Assembly: GCA_013396995.1 (NCBI GenBank)
Contig: VWZP01004511.1
Span: 238,150 to 302,149 of the forward strand
Origin: Dicaeum eximium
Lineage: Eukaryota > Chordata > Aves > Passeriformes > Dicaeidae
DNA length: 64,000 nucleotides
Direction: 5' to 3'
Part shown: positions 43,906-53,984 of the stretch, in pieces
How positions within the stretch are numbered: position 1 is the stretch's first letter
How the letters are laid out: every line of letters starts with the position of its first letter
Position numbers and translations under genes: made by a program
The notes under the pieces: generated by a model
The model's input: the letters and a program-made list of their open reading frames with translations, nothing else
Database searches by the model: none
Told to the model about the DNA's origin: nothing

Positions 43906-45014
43906 GCTGCACAGATCCAGATGCTTTGCTGCTGGGCGGGCACCCAGATGGGGATGGATGCAGCTGGGGAATCTTAGGGACTCCTCCCTTTCCTCCTGCC
44001 CTGCCCAGCCCTGCTGCTCCCCTCCTGTGGAGCCCAGGAAAGCAAAGCCACGGCACTAAGCAGGGAGAGGTGCCCACATTCCATGAAATCCACGGGTTCT
44101 CTTGGCAGGGCACAGGTTCAAACCTCCCTGTGGAAACCAGGATGGGATACAGAACCTCCTCACCAGAGCTGGGATGGCCGGCTTAGGACATAGGCTGTGC
44201 ATATGCTCCAGAGAATTCCCAACTGAGGGATGGAAAACAAGGGCAGTGAATGGAAGCCAAGGGCAGGGAATGCTCTGCTCTGCCAGCTTACCCTTCAGGA
44301 TCTGTGCAACATCCTCCCTTCATGGAGTCTTGCTTCTGGGATGGCTTCAGCCATGCAGCCATGGGCTCCAGAGGCACAGGCAGGGAGCTGGGAGCATCTC
44401 CAGGCTGCTGGAAGCTGGATCCTACAGCACATGGCTCCTGCAGCGGGATGCTCCCATCCCAAAAAACAGAGTAAATCCACCCAGCCCTTCCCCTGCTGCT
44501 GTCCTGATTACTGAACAGGACAAAAGCAGGGAACAGACTGGGAAGAGCCTGCCTAGCCCAGGGTGTGTCTGAGTCCTGTCTTTCCCCTCTGGACACATTG
44601 TCCAAGGGGAAAATCCCAGCATCAGAGGGCAGGGAGCCGTTACACGGGTGGGCAGTGCCCAGCCACACATCCCACACCAGCCCTTTTTGTAGGGAAACGT
44701 TCTGACAGTGCCGCTCTCCCAGCCTGCCCTCTCCGAGCTGGGAAATCCCTGCCTGCCACCAATGAGGCTCAGCATTGCTGTCTTGCAGCCATTTTGGAGG
44801 CATTTCCTTCACATCCTTCTGTGGCTTCATATTTTTGTTTTGCAGCCTGAATTCCCTACAATGTTTTCCAGCCCTGGGAATGGGCTCTGTGTGCTTTTCC
44901 CTCTGGAAACACAGAGTACCCCCAGCATCTGATGTAGGGCAGGATGGAGGAGTGAGGGAGTGGTGTAGGAGCCCGGTGGGCTCTGCTCCCACATCAGCCT
45001 TTCCTTCATCTCTC
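43906..45014. other. Unannotated stretch
   Basis: No gene or repeat recognised in about 1.1 kb. Confidence 0.36.
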
Positions 45015-45125
45015 TTACAACAGCCTCCTACCTAATGACATTTGCCTAATTAGCAACGTGCCCAATTGTTTTACGCAGCAGGAGAACGAGCTGCTCAGCT
45101 GAATCTCGCAGAGCTGAGGGGGACC
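45015..45125. promoter_or_regulatory. Candidate noncoding regulatory element
   Basis: 'ctcctacctaatgacatttg', then 'cctaattagcaacgtgcccaattgttttacg'. It has the 8-bp palindrome ctaattag, a second TAATGA core and SOX-like attgtt. Moderately AT-rich and compact. Confidence 0.42.
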
Positions 45126-46349
45126 CAGAGCCCCAAAATGAGGAGCTCCAGATGAGAGAGGAACATTCTCTTCAGGTGCTGTGCTGTGGCAGAGGGCCTT
45201 TGGTTTGGAGGATTGTGCAGCATGAAAGGCCAGGCTCGTTCCAGCCTTTGTGTGACTGAGAGGGAGACATTAAAGTTTGATGCAGTGCTCTGGGAGAGGC
45301 TCATGATGGAGAGAGGAGCCTTGCAGGAGCTGGGGAGGCTTTGGGATCTTCGGGGGCTGTTTGTTATATATTTCCTTGCCTAATGGGCTGCACGTGAGCA
45401 GAGTGCTGAGGTCGGAGCCAGAGTTGCTGCTGTGACCTTGGCTGATGATTTTCAGGGGAGGAACGTCGGTGAATCGCAGGCGGTGACCCTGGGTGTCAGA
45501 GCAGCCTCTGCTGTTTCATTCCCCGCGCTACCAAGAGAGTTATGGCTCGGATCAGCTCTGCACAGAGCCCAGCAGAGCTGGGGGAGAAGGCTCCCTGGGG
45601 ATTCCTGCAGCCAGCACTGGCTCAGGCTGTGCCTGTGCCCTGGCAGCCTCCAAGGACAGAGGTAGCTCCAGATCTCCCAGTAGCCGCTGTGGCACGGGGC
45701 ACAGATAGCAGGATTTGGGCTTGGAATGGGTTTGCAGCGGGAACTCCGTGCCCATTGGGCCCCTCTCCCCTTCCCCAGGGATAGGAGGGCTGGAGCAGGG
45801 CTGTGGCCAGGGACAGGACCCTGCTGTCACACACCCCACAGGGGACTCAGCAAGCCCGTGATGCCAAAGCCACTCCAGGCTTCCTGAGCTATGGATTCTG
45901 GGCAGCAGCAACCCAGCCAGAGAGGCCTCTTCAGGCAAACCTGGGGCTCAAAGCCTGCTGGGCAGTGTGGCCACCCCAGAGCTGCCTGGTGGCATCCCTG
46001 GATCATCCCAGGGGTGTGTTTGGAGTTCTGTTTGGAGTTCTGTGCTTGCATTTGGCTGTCGATACATGGAGCCAAGCCTCCTCCAGCTCCTGCCCAGGGC
46101 AGGTCACAGGGAATGGGCATCCCTGACAGTGCAGATCCTGCTGCTGCTGTGCCCACATCCACAGGGAAGTCTTCCCAACACCAAGCACAGCGGCAGCTCC
46201 ATCCCAAGGATGCTCCAAGGACTCCAGGCTCCTGAAGCTGCACTGGCTGCAGGAAGCGATCAGTCCCCAGGACAGCTCAGCTCTGACACATTTCCCAGGA
46301 CTGAGTCTTCCATTCTTGCTTTAACCTTTCCTGGTGACTCGTGGTGGCT
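45126..46349. other. Unannotated stretch
   Basis: No gene recognised. A 13-bp duplication (gtttggagttctg twice) lies at about 46019-46044. Otherwise unique DNA. Confidence 0.38.
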
Positions 46350-46520
46350 GTGTTAAACCATGATATGCCTGCAACATGACAGTGATTTGTTTAAAGAGCC
46401 CACACTCGTCCTTGTTAGCGCTCACTCGGGGCTCTGACAGTCCTGTCAAAGCCTCAGCACATTTTTCTGTTCTCTCCCTCATTTGCTGCTGTCACCACAG
46501 GGAAATATCTGGATAACAAC
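46350..46520. promoter_or_regulatory. Weak candidate noncoding element
   Basis: 'gttaaaccatgatatgcctgc', 'cagtgatttgtttaaagagccc', 'gttagcgctcactcgggg' and inverted 'gacagtcctgtc'. Moderately AT-rich. Weak evidence. Confidence 0.3.
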
Positions 46521-47634
46521 AGCCCCGGTGGCATTTGAGCAGCTCAGGGGCCTTGGCGTGGGTCCTGGTCCCTGCCCAGCATCCTCAGCCTGGCCCTGAG
46601 CAGCAGCAGCAGCACTGAGGAGCCTGCGGGTACCAAAAGGTTTCCCAGCTCCCAGACCGGAGCAGGATGATGATCCCAAGCCCCTTCACGGCCTGGATTT
46701 TGCATGGCTGGATCCTGGGAACGGGCTGGGCAAGGAGCAGGTGCTGGTTCCTGCCCTGGGGAAAGCAGTGGAGTTTGGGAGCTGAGCAGCTGTCCCAAAC
46801 CCAGGGTTTTCCAGCTAAAAGAGATCCCTGCTGCCCTCTCCCCAGCAGATGGGTGAGCAGAAAGGGAATGGTGCTGCCAAGGCCTCGGACTGAACATAAC
46901 CAGGGCAGGCAGAGCATCAGGGACACAGAAACTGGTGCTCTCCAGGGAGCTGCCGGGGAGTGAGGTGCCTCTCTGAGCATTTAAGAGCTAGTGCTTCAGT
47001 GTCCAGGGAACTCCCACATGGATGAGCTTCAGGGCTGAGATGGCAGCGGGGAGAGGAGATTTATGCTGAGGTTTGGGTAAATCAGAGTGAGCTTGGAGGT
47101 GGTGTGGGAGGGCTGGCAGCAGGTTTGGTGTGCAAACAGCAGCCTGCTCCAAGCTGAGAGTTTCCAGCCTGGACCATGCTGGAAATGCTGGGAAATCCAA
47201 GTGGTCCCTCTGCTGTAACAGCTGCAGACAGCCCAGAGAAGGAGGCAGGGGGAGGACAGTGGAGGATGAAGTGGAAGGGGGTACCCAGACCTAACTGCAG
47301 CCCTGCACTGGGCAGAGCAGCTCTTCCCAGCCCTGCAGCCTCCTCCTGTCCGGTACGAGCACCACAAGGAATCTCCATCGGCGCCTCCTCGCACCCAGCC
47401 AGCCCCTGCACCCTTCCCAGGGGATCCTGGCCTGCTCCCTGTGCTCCAACGAGGGTGCAGGGGTGTCACCTCCCACCCCGCTGCCTCACCTGGCAGCTGG
47501 GACCCTTCTGGATCCACAGAGCTGCCTGGAGATGCCGAGCCCAGAGCAGCCCATTTCCCAGAGATAATGTTGTATTTCCAGAGTGTGTGTAGACAAATCT
47601 GGCCAAATGCTCCCCTCCCTGAAGCCATCAAAGC
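46521..47634. other. Unannotated stretch
   Basis: No gene or CR1 recognised. Unique GC-rich DNA with a short AGC run near 46600-46613. Confidence 0.36.
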
Positions 47635-47780
47635 CCCAATGACTCTGTAATATTTAATGGCTTGTTTTGCTCCCTAAATGATACAATGAAAAGGATTATT
47701 AATGTTAATAGCGTTCTTATCATATTTTAATAGCATCATGCATAACCCAAATGTCATCTCAGCACATATTTCTCCTGTTC
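47635..47780. promoter_or_regulatory. Candidate noncoding regulatory element
   Basis: Very AT-rich: 'ctctgtaatatttaatggct', 'ccctaaatgatacaatg', 'ggattattaatgttaatagcg' and 'catcatgcataaccc' (octamer-like atgcataa). ATTAAT/GTTAAT words suggest homeodomain or HNF1-type binding. Abrupt borders with GC-rich DNA. Confidence 0.48.
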
Positions 47781-47924
47781 TCACCCAGGGCACAGAGCAA
47801 TCACACTCCAGGGATGTGGAGAGGGAAGAGGCATCGGGCAACAGGGTGGAAAGGGGGGCTGAGCCTGAGGAGGAGCTGGACTCAGCTGGGTGGAGAGAGG
47901 GGAAGCAAAGATGCCTTGGGAACT

Positions 47925-48110
47925 GCTTCCCTGGCAGCAGGGGAAGGAGGGAATCAAAGGGCTGTGGGGGGAGGTGGGCAGGGAAAGGGACACAGGGTGG
48001 GCAGGCAAAGGGTGTCTGGGGTGGCAGGGGAAGGAGGCACAGGATGGGCAGGGGAAGGATGCACAGGGAAAGTGTTTGTGGCATGGGCAGGGGAAGGATG
48101 CCCGAGGCAG
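47925..48110. repeat. Degenerate purine-rich minisatellite
   Basis: Words of the form gggcaggggaaggatgc and gcaggnaaagg recur about every 30 bases, with tgcacaggg or tgcccgagg linkers. Strongly purine-rich. The units are too diverged to count reliably (about five to six). Confidence 0.6.
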
Positions 48111-48860
48111 CTCCAGGCAGGCCCCAGGGATGCAGAGGAACCCTGGGCATTGAAGGAACCACTCCTATCCAGGGGGTGCAAATGGCTCCCATCCTCTACA
48201 GCCACCAGATCCTGCTAATCCATCAGACCTGGAAAGGGCTGGATCCCCCAGACAAGGAAGGTCAGGCCACCAGTGCAGGGCAGGATCCCCCAGGACCTGC
48301 CAAAGCTGCTGCTGCTCCCAGTTCTCTTCCCAACACCCGGGACTCCACCAGGAGCAGCTGTCAGTGACACACTCCAATTTCCAGCAAATCATTTCACAGT
48401 CCAGAGAGCATTTCCCTATTTTCCCCCATCCAATCCATTTTCTAGATTAGTTTAACTGGCTGAAATCCCCCATTTTTCACACGGGGTTTGGTTTCCCTAG
48501 CATCCAGCCCTCACCTCCTTGCCAGGCAGAGATGGGCCAGAGTGCAGAGGGACCTCAAAGACATCACTTCATTTTCCCAATCCTCAGACTAAGCCATGAC
48601 ATTTCCACAAAGGAATTGCAGAGAGAAGAGCCAGAAAGACTCAAGCAGAAGCCATGAGTTGCTAAAGCTTCCAAATAAAGCTCTGTACCTGTAAGAGCTT
48701 TGGACATGCAGAAGTTTTCACTGTGTTGTGGATGGAAATGGGTTTCCCTCCAAGGGCTGGGCACAGGTGCAGCACCAACCCCTGCACACCCACTCTGACC
48801 CCAGACACTTGAGCACTGCATGTACCACCCCAAACCCACCTACCCCAGGGGCTGGAAGCC
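48111..48860. other. Unannotated stretch
   Basis: No gene recognised. Unique, near-balanced DNA between two minisatellites. Confidence 0.36.
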
Positions 48861-49110
48861 TCCCCTGTGAATGTGGACCATCCCCCGTGAATGTGGACCA
48901 TCCCCCGTGGATGTGGGACCATCCCCCGTGGATGTGGGAACATCCCCCATGGATGTGGGAACATCCCCCATGGATGTAGGAGCATCCCCCATGGATGTGG
49001 GAGCATCCCCTGTGGATGTGGGAGCATCCCTCATGGATGTGGGAGCATCTCCCATGGATGTGGGAGCATCCCCCGTGGATGTGGGAGCATCTCCCGTGGA
49101 TGTGGGAGCA
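48861..49110. repeat. 20-21 bp minisatellite, about 12 copies
   Basis: The unit 'gtggatgtgggagcatcccc' and variants (gaatgtgg, acatccccca, catccctca) repeat from 48861 to 49110. The first copies are 20 bases long, the rest 21. Because 21 is a multiple of three, all frames on both strands stay open, giving runs such as Cys-Gly-Ser-Ile-Pro-His-Gly or His-Ile-His-Gly-Gly-Cys-Ser. These are repeat artefacts rather than genes. The borders are unique DNA. Confidence 0.95.
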
Positions 49111-49189
49111 CACGTGCTCCCCAGTGCCAGCTCCTTCCCATCCAGCTGCTTTGTGCTGGGAGATGAAAGGGGGCAGCTCGGCTCTGACC
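49111..49189. other. Spacer
   Basis: Unique sequence; nothing recognised. Confidence 0.35.
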
Positions 49190-49320
49190 TGCTCATATTT
49201 CACTAAAATGTTATTTTAACACTTAAAAGGGTAGAAAATACCATCGGCAGCTCCTCATTTATCAGATCGATGCGCGGGGAGCGGGGCACGCACGCGCTCC
49301 ACATTAATGAGCCCAGGGGA
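49190..49320. promoter_or_regulatory. Candidate noncoding regulatory element
   Basis: 'catatttcactaaaatgttattttaacac' and 'ctcatttatcagatcgatgcgcggg' followed by 'cacgcgctccacattaatgag'. AT-rich core with CpG-bearing end, including a GATA word (ttatcag) and TAAT core. Composition-based inference. Confidence 0.42.
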
Positions 49321-49502
49321 GCTGGCAGCTTCCCGGCACTGCCCTGGCACTGCCCTGGCACGGGGGAGGCAGGGAGGGGCTGGAGGCAGGGATGGCAGGA
49401 GGCAGGGATGGCTGGAGGCTCTTGTCCCTGCTAGGGAAGGCCACAGGTGCTCAGTGACTCCGGTGGGGCCGGAACAGGGAAGGGAGGGCAGCAATGGGGG
49501 AG
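49321..49502. other. Spacer before CR1
   Basis: GC-rich with short ggcagg repeats. Nothing recognised. Confidence 0.35.
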
Positions 49503-49689
49503 ACCCGAGGGCAGGGCTGGATGGGATATTGGGAAGGAATTGTTCCCTAGCACAGGTTCCCAGGGAAGCTGTGGCTGCCCCATCTCTGGAGGTGTTCCAG
49601 GATAGCATGGACAGGGCTTGGAGCACCCTGGGATAGTGGAAGGTGTCCCTGCCCATGGCAGGGGTGGGATGGGATGAGTTCTAAAGTTC
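49503..49689 (+). mobile_element. CR1 LINE 3' fragment, first of two exact copies
   Basis: 'gctggatgggatattgggaaggaattgttccc', 'gaagctgtggctgcccc', 'ggacagggcttggagcaccctggg', 'gtgtccctgcccatggcagg' and 'gatgagttctaaagttc' mark a CR1, but the end with 'ccttccaaccc...' is missing before the N at 49690. All 187 bases recur unchanged at 49691-49877, so this copy is probably an assembly duplicate. Confidence 0.9.
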
Positions 49690-49690
49690 N
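49690..49690. other. Single N: contig junction
   Basis: An isolated ambiguous base sits between two identical 187-base segments. This is the pattern of two overlapping contig ends joined without merging the overlap. Confidence 0.85.
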
Positions 49691-49900
49691 ACCCGAGGGC
49701 AGGGCTGGATGGGATATTGGGAAGGAATTGTTCCCTAGCACAGGTTCCCAGGGAAGCTGTGGCTGCCCCATCTCTGGAGGTGTTCCAGGATAGCATGGAC
49801 AGGGCTTGGAGCACCCTGGGATAGTGGAAGGTGTCCCTGCCCATGGCAGGGGTGGGATGGGATGAGTTCTAAAGTTCCTTCCAACCCAAACCATTCCATG
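49691..49900 (+). mobile_element. CR1 LINE 3' end, complete copy
   Basis: Identical to the previous copy for 187 bases, then continuing with 'cttccaacccaaaccattccatg', the normal CR1 end. This is presumably the real element, starting as in the first copy upstream of the overlap. Confidence 0.93.
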
Positions 49901-50047
49901 TGGAGGAAGAGCAGATGCTGAGCTCGTCTTCCCACAGGACACATTCCCACAGCAACAGGGTGTGTCCGAAATCCTGAAAGGGGCCACATAGACACTGTCC
50001 CATGGGCAATAGCAGTGCCAGGCATTGCTCACCTCCAGATAGCTCTG
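49901..50047. other. Spacer
   Basis: Unique DNA; nothing recognised. Confidence 0.35.
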
Positions 50048-50101
50048 GGGATGGTCACTGGCACAGGGATGGTCACTGGCACAGGGATGGTCAGTGGCAC
50101 A
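50048..50101. repeat. 18-bp tandem repeat, three copies
   Basis: gggatggtcactggcaca at 50048, 50066 and 50084; the third has one substitution. Looser relatives (agagatggtcatcctgcc, gggatggttggtggcaca) continue to about 50175. Confidence 0.85.
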
Positions 50102-51065
50102 GCAGAGATGGTCATCCTGCCTGGGCACAGCCCCAGGGATGGTTGGTGGCACAGCAGGGATGGTCACCCTGCCCAGCAAAGCCTCAGGCACTGCAGGAAC
50201 TTTGTCCACACCTCCATCTCCACATGGATGTCTCTGCCCATGCACTGCCCACCCTCAAAGCCAAGGACAAAGGACAGTCACAAAGATCAGGCAGTGCCAG
50301 GAGAACTCCAGGGAGCAGGGCTGGCTTTGCTTGTTCAACACCTCCGTTAATAATCCTGGCACAGAGTAAACAGAAGCAGCAGCTGTGAGGGACTTGCAGG
50401 GACTTTCCAGTTTCAAAGCAATATTTGGAATTTTTCACAGCCCTCAGGGCACTTGCAAAAACAGCTTTGAGTCCTAAAGGTCTCACAGCTTAAGGACAAT
50501 GATTTTACTCATCACATTTTCTTCTCTGACTCAGAAGCCATCACAGAAGGCTTCCCAAAGGGCCCCAGAGGCCATGGACACAGGGAACTGAGATATTCCA
50601 GTGCTCCACAGACACTGAGGTGGGAATGTCGTCACTGACCACACCCAGACCTGCTCCAAGGGTGGAGTTACCTGTGCCTGATACTGGCTGTGAAAATATC
50701 AGAGATGCCATGTCCTGTCTGCCTTCACACAGGACATGGAGTGAGTCATAAAACCTTTCTCCATGAGATTTCCTACAATCTTTTCAGCAGGTTTTGGGAC
50801 TTGGGGGCATCCCATGGTGGGTCTTGAAGCATCTCCATGGCGAGGCAAAGCAGCCAGAATGCAGCAGGGAGTCCCCAGGGCCCCCCCTTTCACAGAACTT
50901 GCACTAGAACTGGTGTCACACAAAATGTTTTCACCCAACTGAGTGAAAAAAAAAACCAGAGAAAAATCAGGAGTTTTGCAGAAATGTAGAGGAATTTTTT
51001 TAAGGCAGAAACAAAAGTGATATTCCCAAGCGGTTGTTGGCTGGAAGGAGTGAGACACTGCTCTC
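50102..51065. other. Unannotated stretch
   Basis: No gene recognised. AT-richer patches at about 50390-50520 and 50925-51030 (nine- and ten-base A or T runs). The latter could be part of an eroded LINE body. Confidence 0.36.
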
Positions 51066-51240
51066 CTAAGTAACACACCCCTGGGATTTGCAGATGAAAC
51101 CAAACTGGGGAAGAGCTCAAAATCCCAAGGAGGAGCAAGGACCCCACTGAGCCGCCTGGCAGAATGTGATGCTCTTGGAGAAACACAGCCAGGCCACTGA
51201 GGAGAGAATGATCCGAACCTGGGCTGAGGCACTGGCCGGG
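51066..51240 (+). pseudogene. Possible old CR1-type RT remnant
   Basis: gatttgcagatgaaaccaaactgggg, read FADETKLG, resembles RT motif C (FADDTKLG) of CR1-like LINEs with the second Asp changed to Glu. Downstream wording is only loosely CR1-like and upstream motifs are not found. Weak. Confidence 0.35.
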
Positions 51241-51819
51241 GGAGCCCCACGGAGACCAAGGCTGAGCAGGGATGAGCACGGCTGCTGAGGGGGTCTCAGC
51301 ACTCTGCTGCTTTCCTTCCTCACCATCCATCCTGTTTCCAGAGGACTGGAGCCTGCCAAAAACCTTCTGCTGCTGGCAGTTTTGAGGCAGGCTGGCTCCC
51401 CACGAGCCCTGGGGATGCCGCCCTGGGAGGGTGGCAGTGCCTGGAGGGAGGTGAGCTGGATCAGGGCCTAACCAGAGGCTTTTTTAGGGCTGTACAGCCC
51501 AAAATGCAGCCTCTATCTCGGTTCCCTGGGATTCCAGGAGCCCTGGGTGCATTCCAGCCTTGCCCATACTGGAGCAGTTTCACCCATCTTTGCTGGGACA
51601 ATTTCTGCCTCAGACCCTGCAGCCACAGCTGGACCATTCTTCTGCAGGTCTTGGATTCCCTGGAGAGTCTCTGGGTGGTTTTTCTGCCCACTGGGGCAGG
51701 GATTCCCTGCAGGAAGGCATGCCAGGGGCAGAAGGTGGCAGAGTCCTGGAATGGGGACAGGAGCTGTGCTCGGGGAGCAGCTGTGCTGGGAGCCGAGTGA
51801 GGGCTGTGGGCATATGGCA
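51241..51819. other. Unannotated stretch
   Basis: No gene or repeat recognised. Confidence 0.36.
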
Positions 51820-51930
51820 ACCCATTCACTGCAGGAAAAAATTAAATTACCCAGGACCATAAACCAGTCAATTTAAAGCCATATCCTGACTATAATCAGG
51901 CAATAGTGTTTCATTTACTGCCACTCCAGC
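51820..51930. promoter_or_regulatory. Candidate noncoding regulatory element
   Basis: 'gcaggaaaaaattaaattacccagg', 'aaccagtcaatttaaagcc' and 'cctgactataatcagg' (5-bp inverted arms) form an AT-rich island of about 100 bases. Composition-based inference. Confidence 0.36.
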
Positions 51931-52310
51931 CGTGCTGCGAAGGAGCAGAGCTTTGGGGGTGGCTTTGGGGGACACCCTGAACACAACCAGGTTCAGAAGA
52001 GGGTTGAGGTGCCACAACTGGGGGTGTCCCCACAGCCCCCACCCTGCTGTGGCAGTCCCTGCTTGTCCTGCTGCTCTCAGGCTCACCGTGGGCACTCCAG
52101 TCTCCAGCATTAATGTCACATCAGCCTAATGGGCACTTGCCTCATTTCCAGGTTCCACAGCCTCATTTTCCAGGCACAGATGAGTTGTTTGTGCCACGGC
52201 TGGCGCTGCCTGTCAGCGGGAAATGCTCTTCCCTCTCCTTGCTGGCATGTGGAAAATGGAAGAATGCTTTGTAATCTGGTTATGTGGACCCTGAACATCT
52301 TTCACCTCCA
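51931..52310. other. Unannotated spacer
   Basis: Unique DNA with no gene recognised, ending at the T/G tract. Confidence 0.36.
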
Positions 52311-52473
52311 GCTTTTTTTTGGTTGTTTTGGTTTTGGGGTTTTTTTTTTTTGGTGGTTTGGGTTTGTTGGGGTTTTTTTGGGGGGGTTTTTTTGTGGTTT
52401 TTTTTTTTTTTTTTTTTTTTTAATTTCTAANTTTTTTTTTTTTTGTTTTTTTGTTTTTTTGTTTTTTTTGTTC
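52311..52473. repeat. T/G-rich low-complexity tract containing an N
   Basis: Runs of T up to about 24 bases alternate with G runs (gggg, ggg, gggg, ggggggg) in the first half, which could support a G-quadruplex on this strand. A single N at 52431 interrupts the tract, most likely a gap or unresolved homopolymer length. Reported lengths of these runs should not be trusted. Confidence 0.9.
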
Positions 52474-52504
52474 TACTCATGGAAATGGGATGAAGCCTGG
52501 CTTG

Positions 52505-52685
52505 GATGGGAGGTTTGCCCAGAGAAGCTGTGGCTGCCCCTGGTTCCCTGGAAGCGTCTAAGGCCAGGTTGGACATTGAGGCTTGGAGCAGCCTGGGACA
52601 GTGGGAGGTGTCTCTGCCCATGGCAGGAGGTGGGATGAAATGAGATTTAAGTTCCCTTCCAACCCAAACCAGGCTGGGATGCTGT
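52505..52685 (+). mobile_element. CR1 LINE 3' fragment
   Basis: gtttgcccagagaagctgtg, 'ctaaggccaggttggacattgaggcttggagcagcc', 'gtgtctctgcccatggcaggagg' and 'cccttccaacccaaaccagg' identify a CR1 end directly after the T/G tract. The terminal repeat is degenerate (gctgtgatgag). Confidence 0.92.
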
Positions 52686-53814
52686 GATGAGGATTCCTGT
52701 TTCTCCAGTGGCGTCATTCCTCAGGGACCTCATCATCCCATCCCTGTGGGATGCACCTTTCCAGCGACACGGAGGCTGCAAACACCAGACTGAGCAATTC
52801 CCACAAACTCCCTGAGGGAGTGAGGGACCGAAAGCTCTTTAAAAGGAGCTGTGGAGGAGGGGGCTGTGATCATCCCCGAGGCTCCAAAACGAGCTGGGCA
52901 GGATCGAGAGGGAGCAGAGAGGAGCTTAGGCCACCCTTTGATGCTGCAAAGCACTCACCAGCCTTAACTGGCTCTGTCCAGCCCTTCTCCCTTCAAAGCA
53001 GATCCAGGCAGAGTTCAGCTCCCATCCCCATGGATTGGAGGGACCGTGCACCAGTTTCAGGAGTTATCTGGGGAAGCTGCGATAAGAGCAGGCAGGGAAC
53101 AGCCCGGGGCACGGACCCGAGGCAGCCCCGCGCTGGTCGGACCTGCTCTCTCTACCCTCCCCAGGCTTCCTGCTCCTCATCCAGCCCTTTCCCTGCCCTT
53201 TGGCTGCTGCCTGCCCGTGTGGACGTGAGCCTTGCCGGGTGCCACGGGTCCCTCCCAGCTGCTGGAATTGCAGGGTGGAGGCAGGAGTCAGGGGCAGACA
53301 AGGGCAGCAGCTCCAGCAGCTCGTTTTTAGGTCAGAGCACAGACCCAGGTGTCCTGCAGCACCTGTGGGCACACGTGGAACCCAGGCTGGCTGCAGGAAA
53401 TCATCCCCAGCCGTGTCCCATGGTTCTGGGCAGCAAGAGCTGGGGTTTGAGTGCTCTGTGCCCTGCAGGTGGCTCAGGAGGGGGGTGCGGGCTCGGCAGT
53501 GCTCCTGGCAGTAAATTACCCTGGGGAAGAGATTTGGAAACCGGCTGGCCTGGCCACGTGGAATTCCTCTGCAGGAAGGAGAATTCAAAAACACAACACC
53601 TGCAGATGCTGCTTGACACCCCACCTCCCCAGATGATTTCCCAGAGGGATGGGACAAAGTCCGGGAAAAGGTCACCTCTGACATCCTCCCTCTCTCTCTG
53701 CACAAAGCTGTTGGGTGCAACCTGCAGGGCTCTCCAGGAGCCCTGTGAGGGATTCTCCTGCTGGCTGGGGGAGTTCTGTGTGACAGACTCAAACAACACT
53801 AGGCACAGGGCATA
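52686..53814. other. Unannotated stretch
   Basis: No gene recognised in 1.1 kb. A 354-codon + frame spans it but shows no domain and low-complexity Ser/Gly/Pro-rich content. Confidence 0.38.
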
Positions 53815-53984
53815 GACTCATGGAATCATGGAATGGTTTGTGTTGGAAGGACCTTAAAGCTCAGTTCGTTCCACCCCCTGCCATGGGCAAGGACACCTTC
53901 CTCTATCTCAGGTTGCTCCAAGCCCCACCCAGCCTGGCCTTGGGCACTTCCAGGGATGGGGAAGCCACAGATTTTCTTGACCAG
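53815..53984 (-). mobile_element. CR1 LINE 3' fragment
   Basis: In reverse complement: 'catggaatcatggaatggtttgtg', 'aaggaccttaaagctcag', 'ccccctgccatgggcaaggacacc', 'gttgctccaagccccacccagcctggcc' and 'cacttccagggatggggaagcc'. Clear CR1 end, truncated near 53984. Confidence 0.94.

Noticed and set aside
48861..49110. CRISPR-like regular repeat array
   Set aside because: Units are contiguous with no unique spacers, and the genome is vertebrate. It is a minisatellite.
52311..52400. Ciliate-telomere-like TTTTGGGG words
   Set aside because: Irregular run lengths in a low-complexity tract next to a CR1; no true telomeric array.
52751..53815. 354-codon open frame on the + strand
   Set aside because: No domain, low-complexity Ser/Gly/Pro content, and it ends at the border of a CR1.
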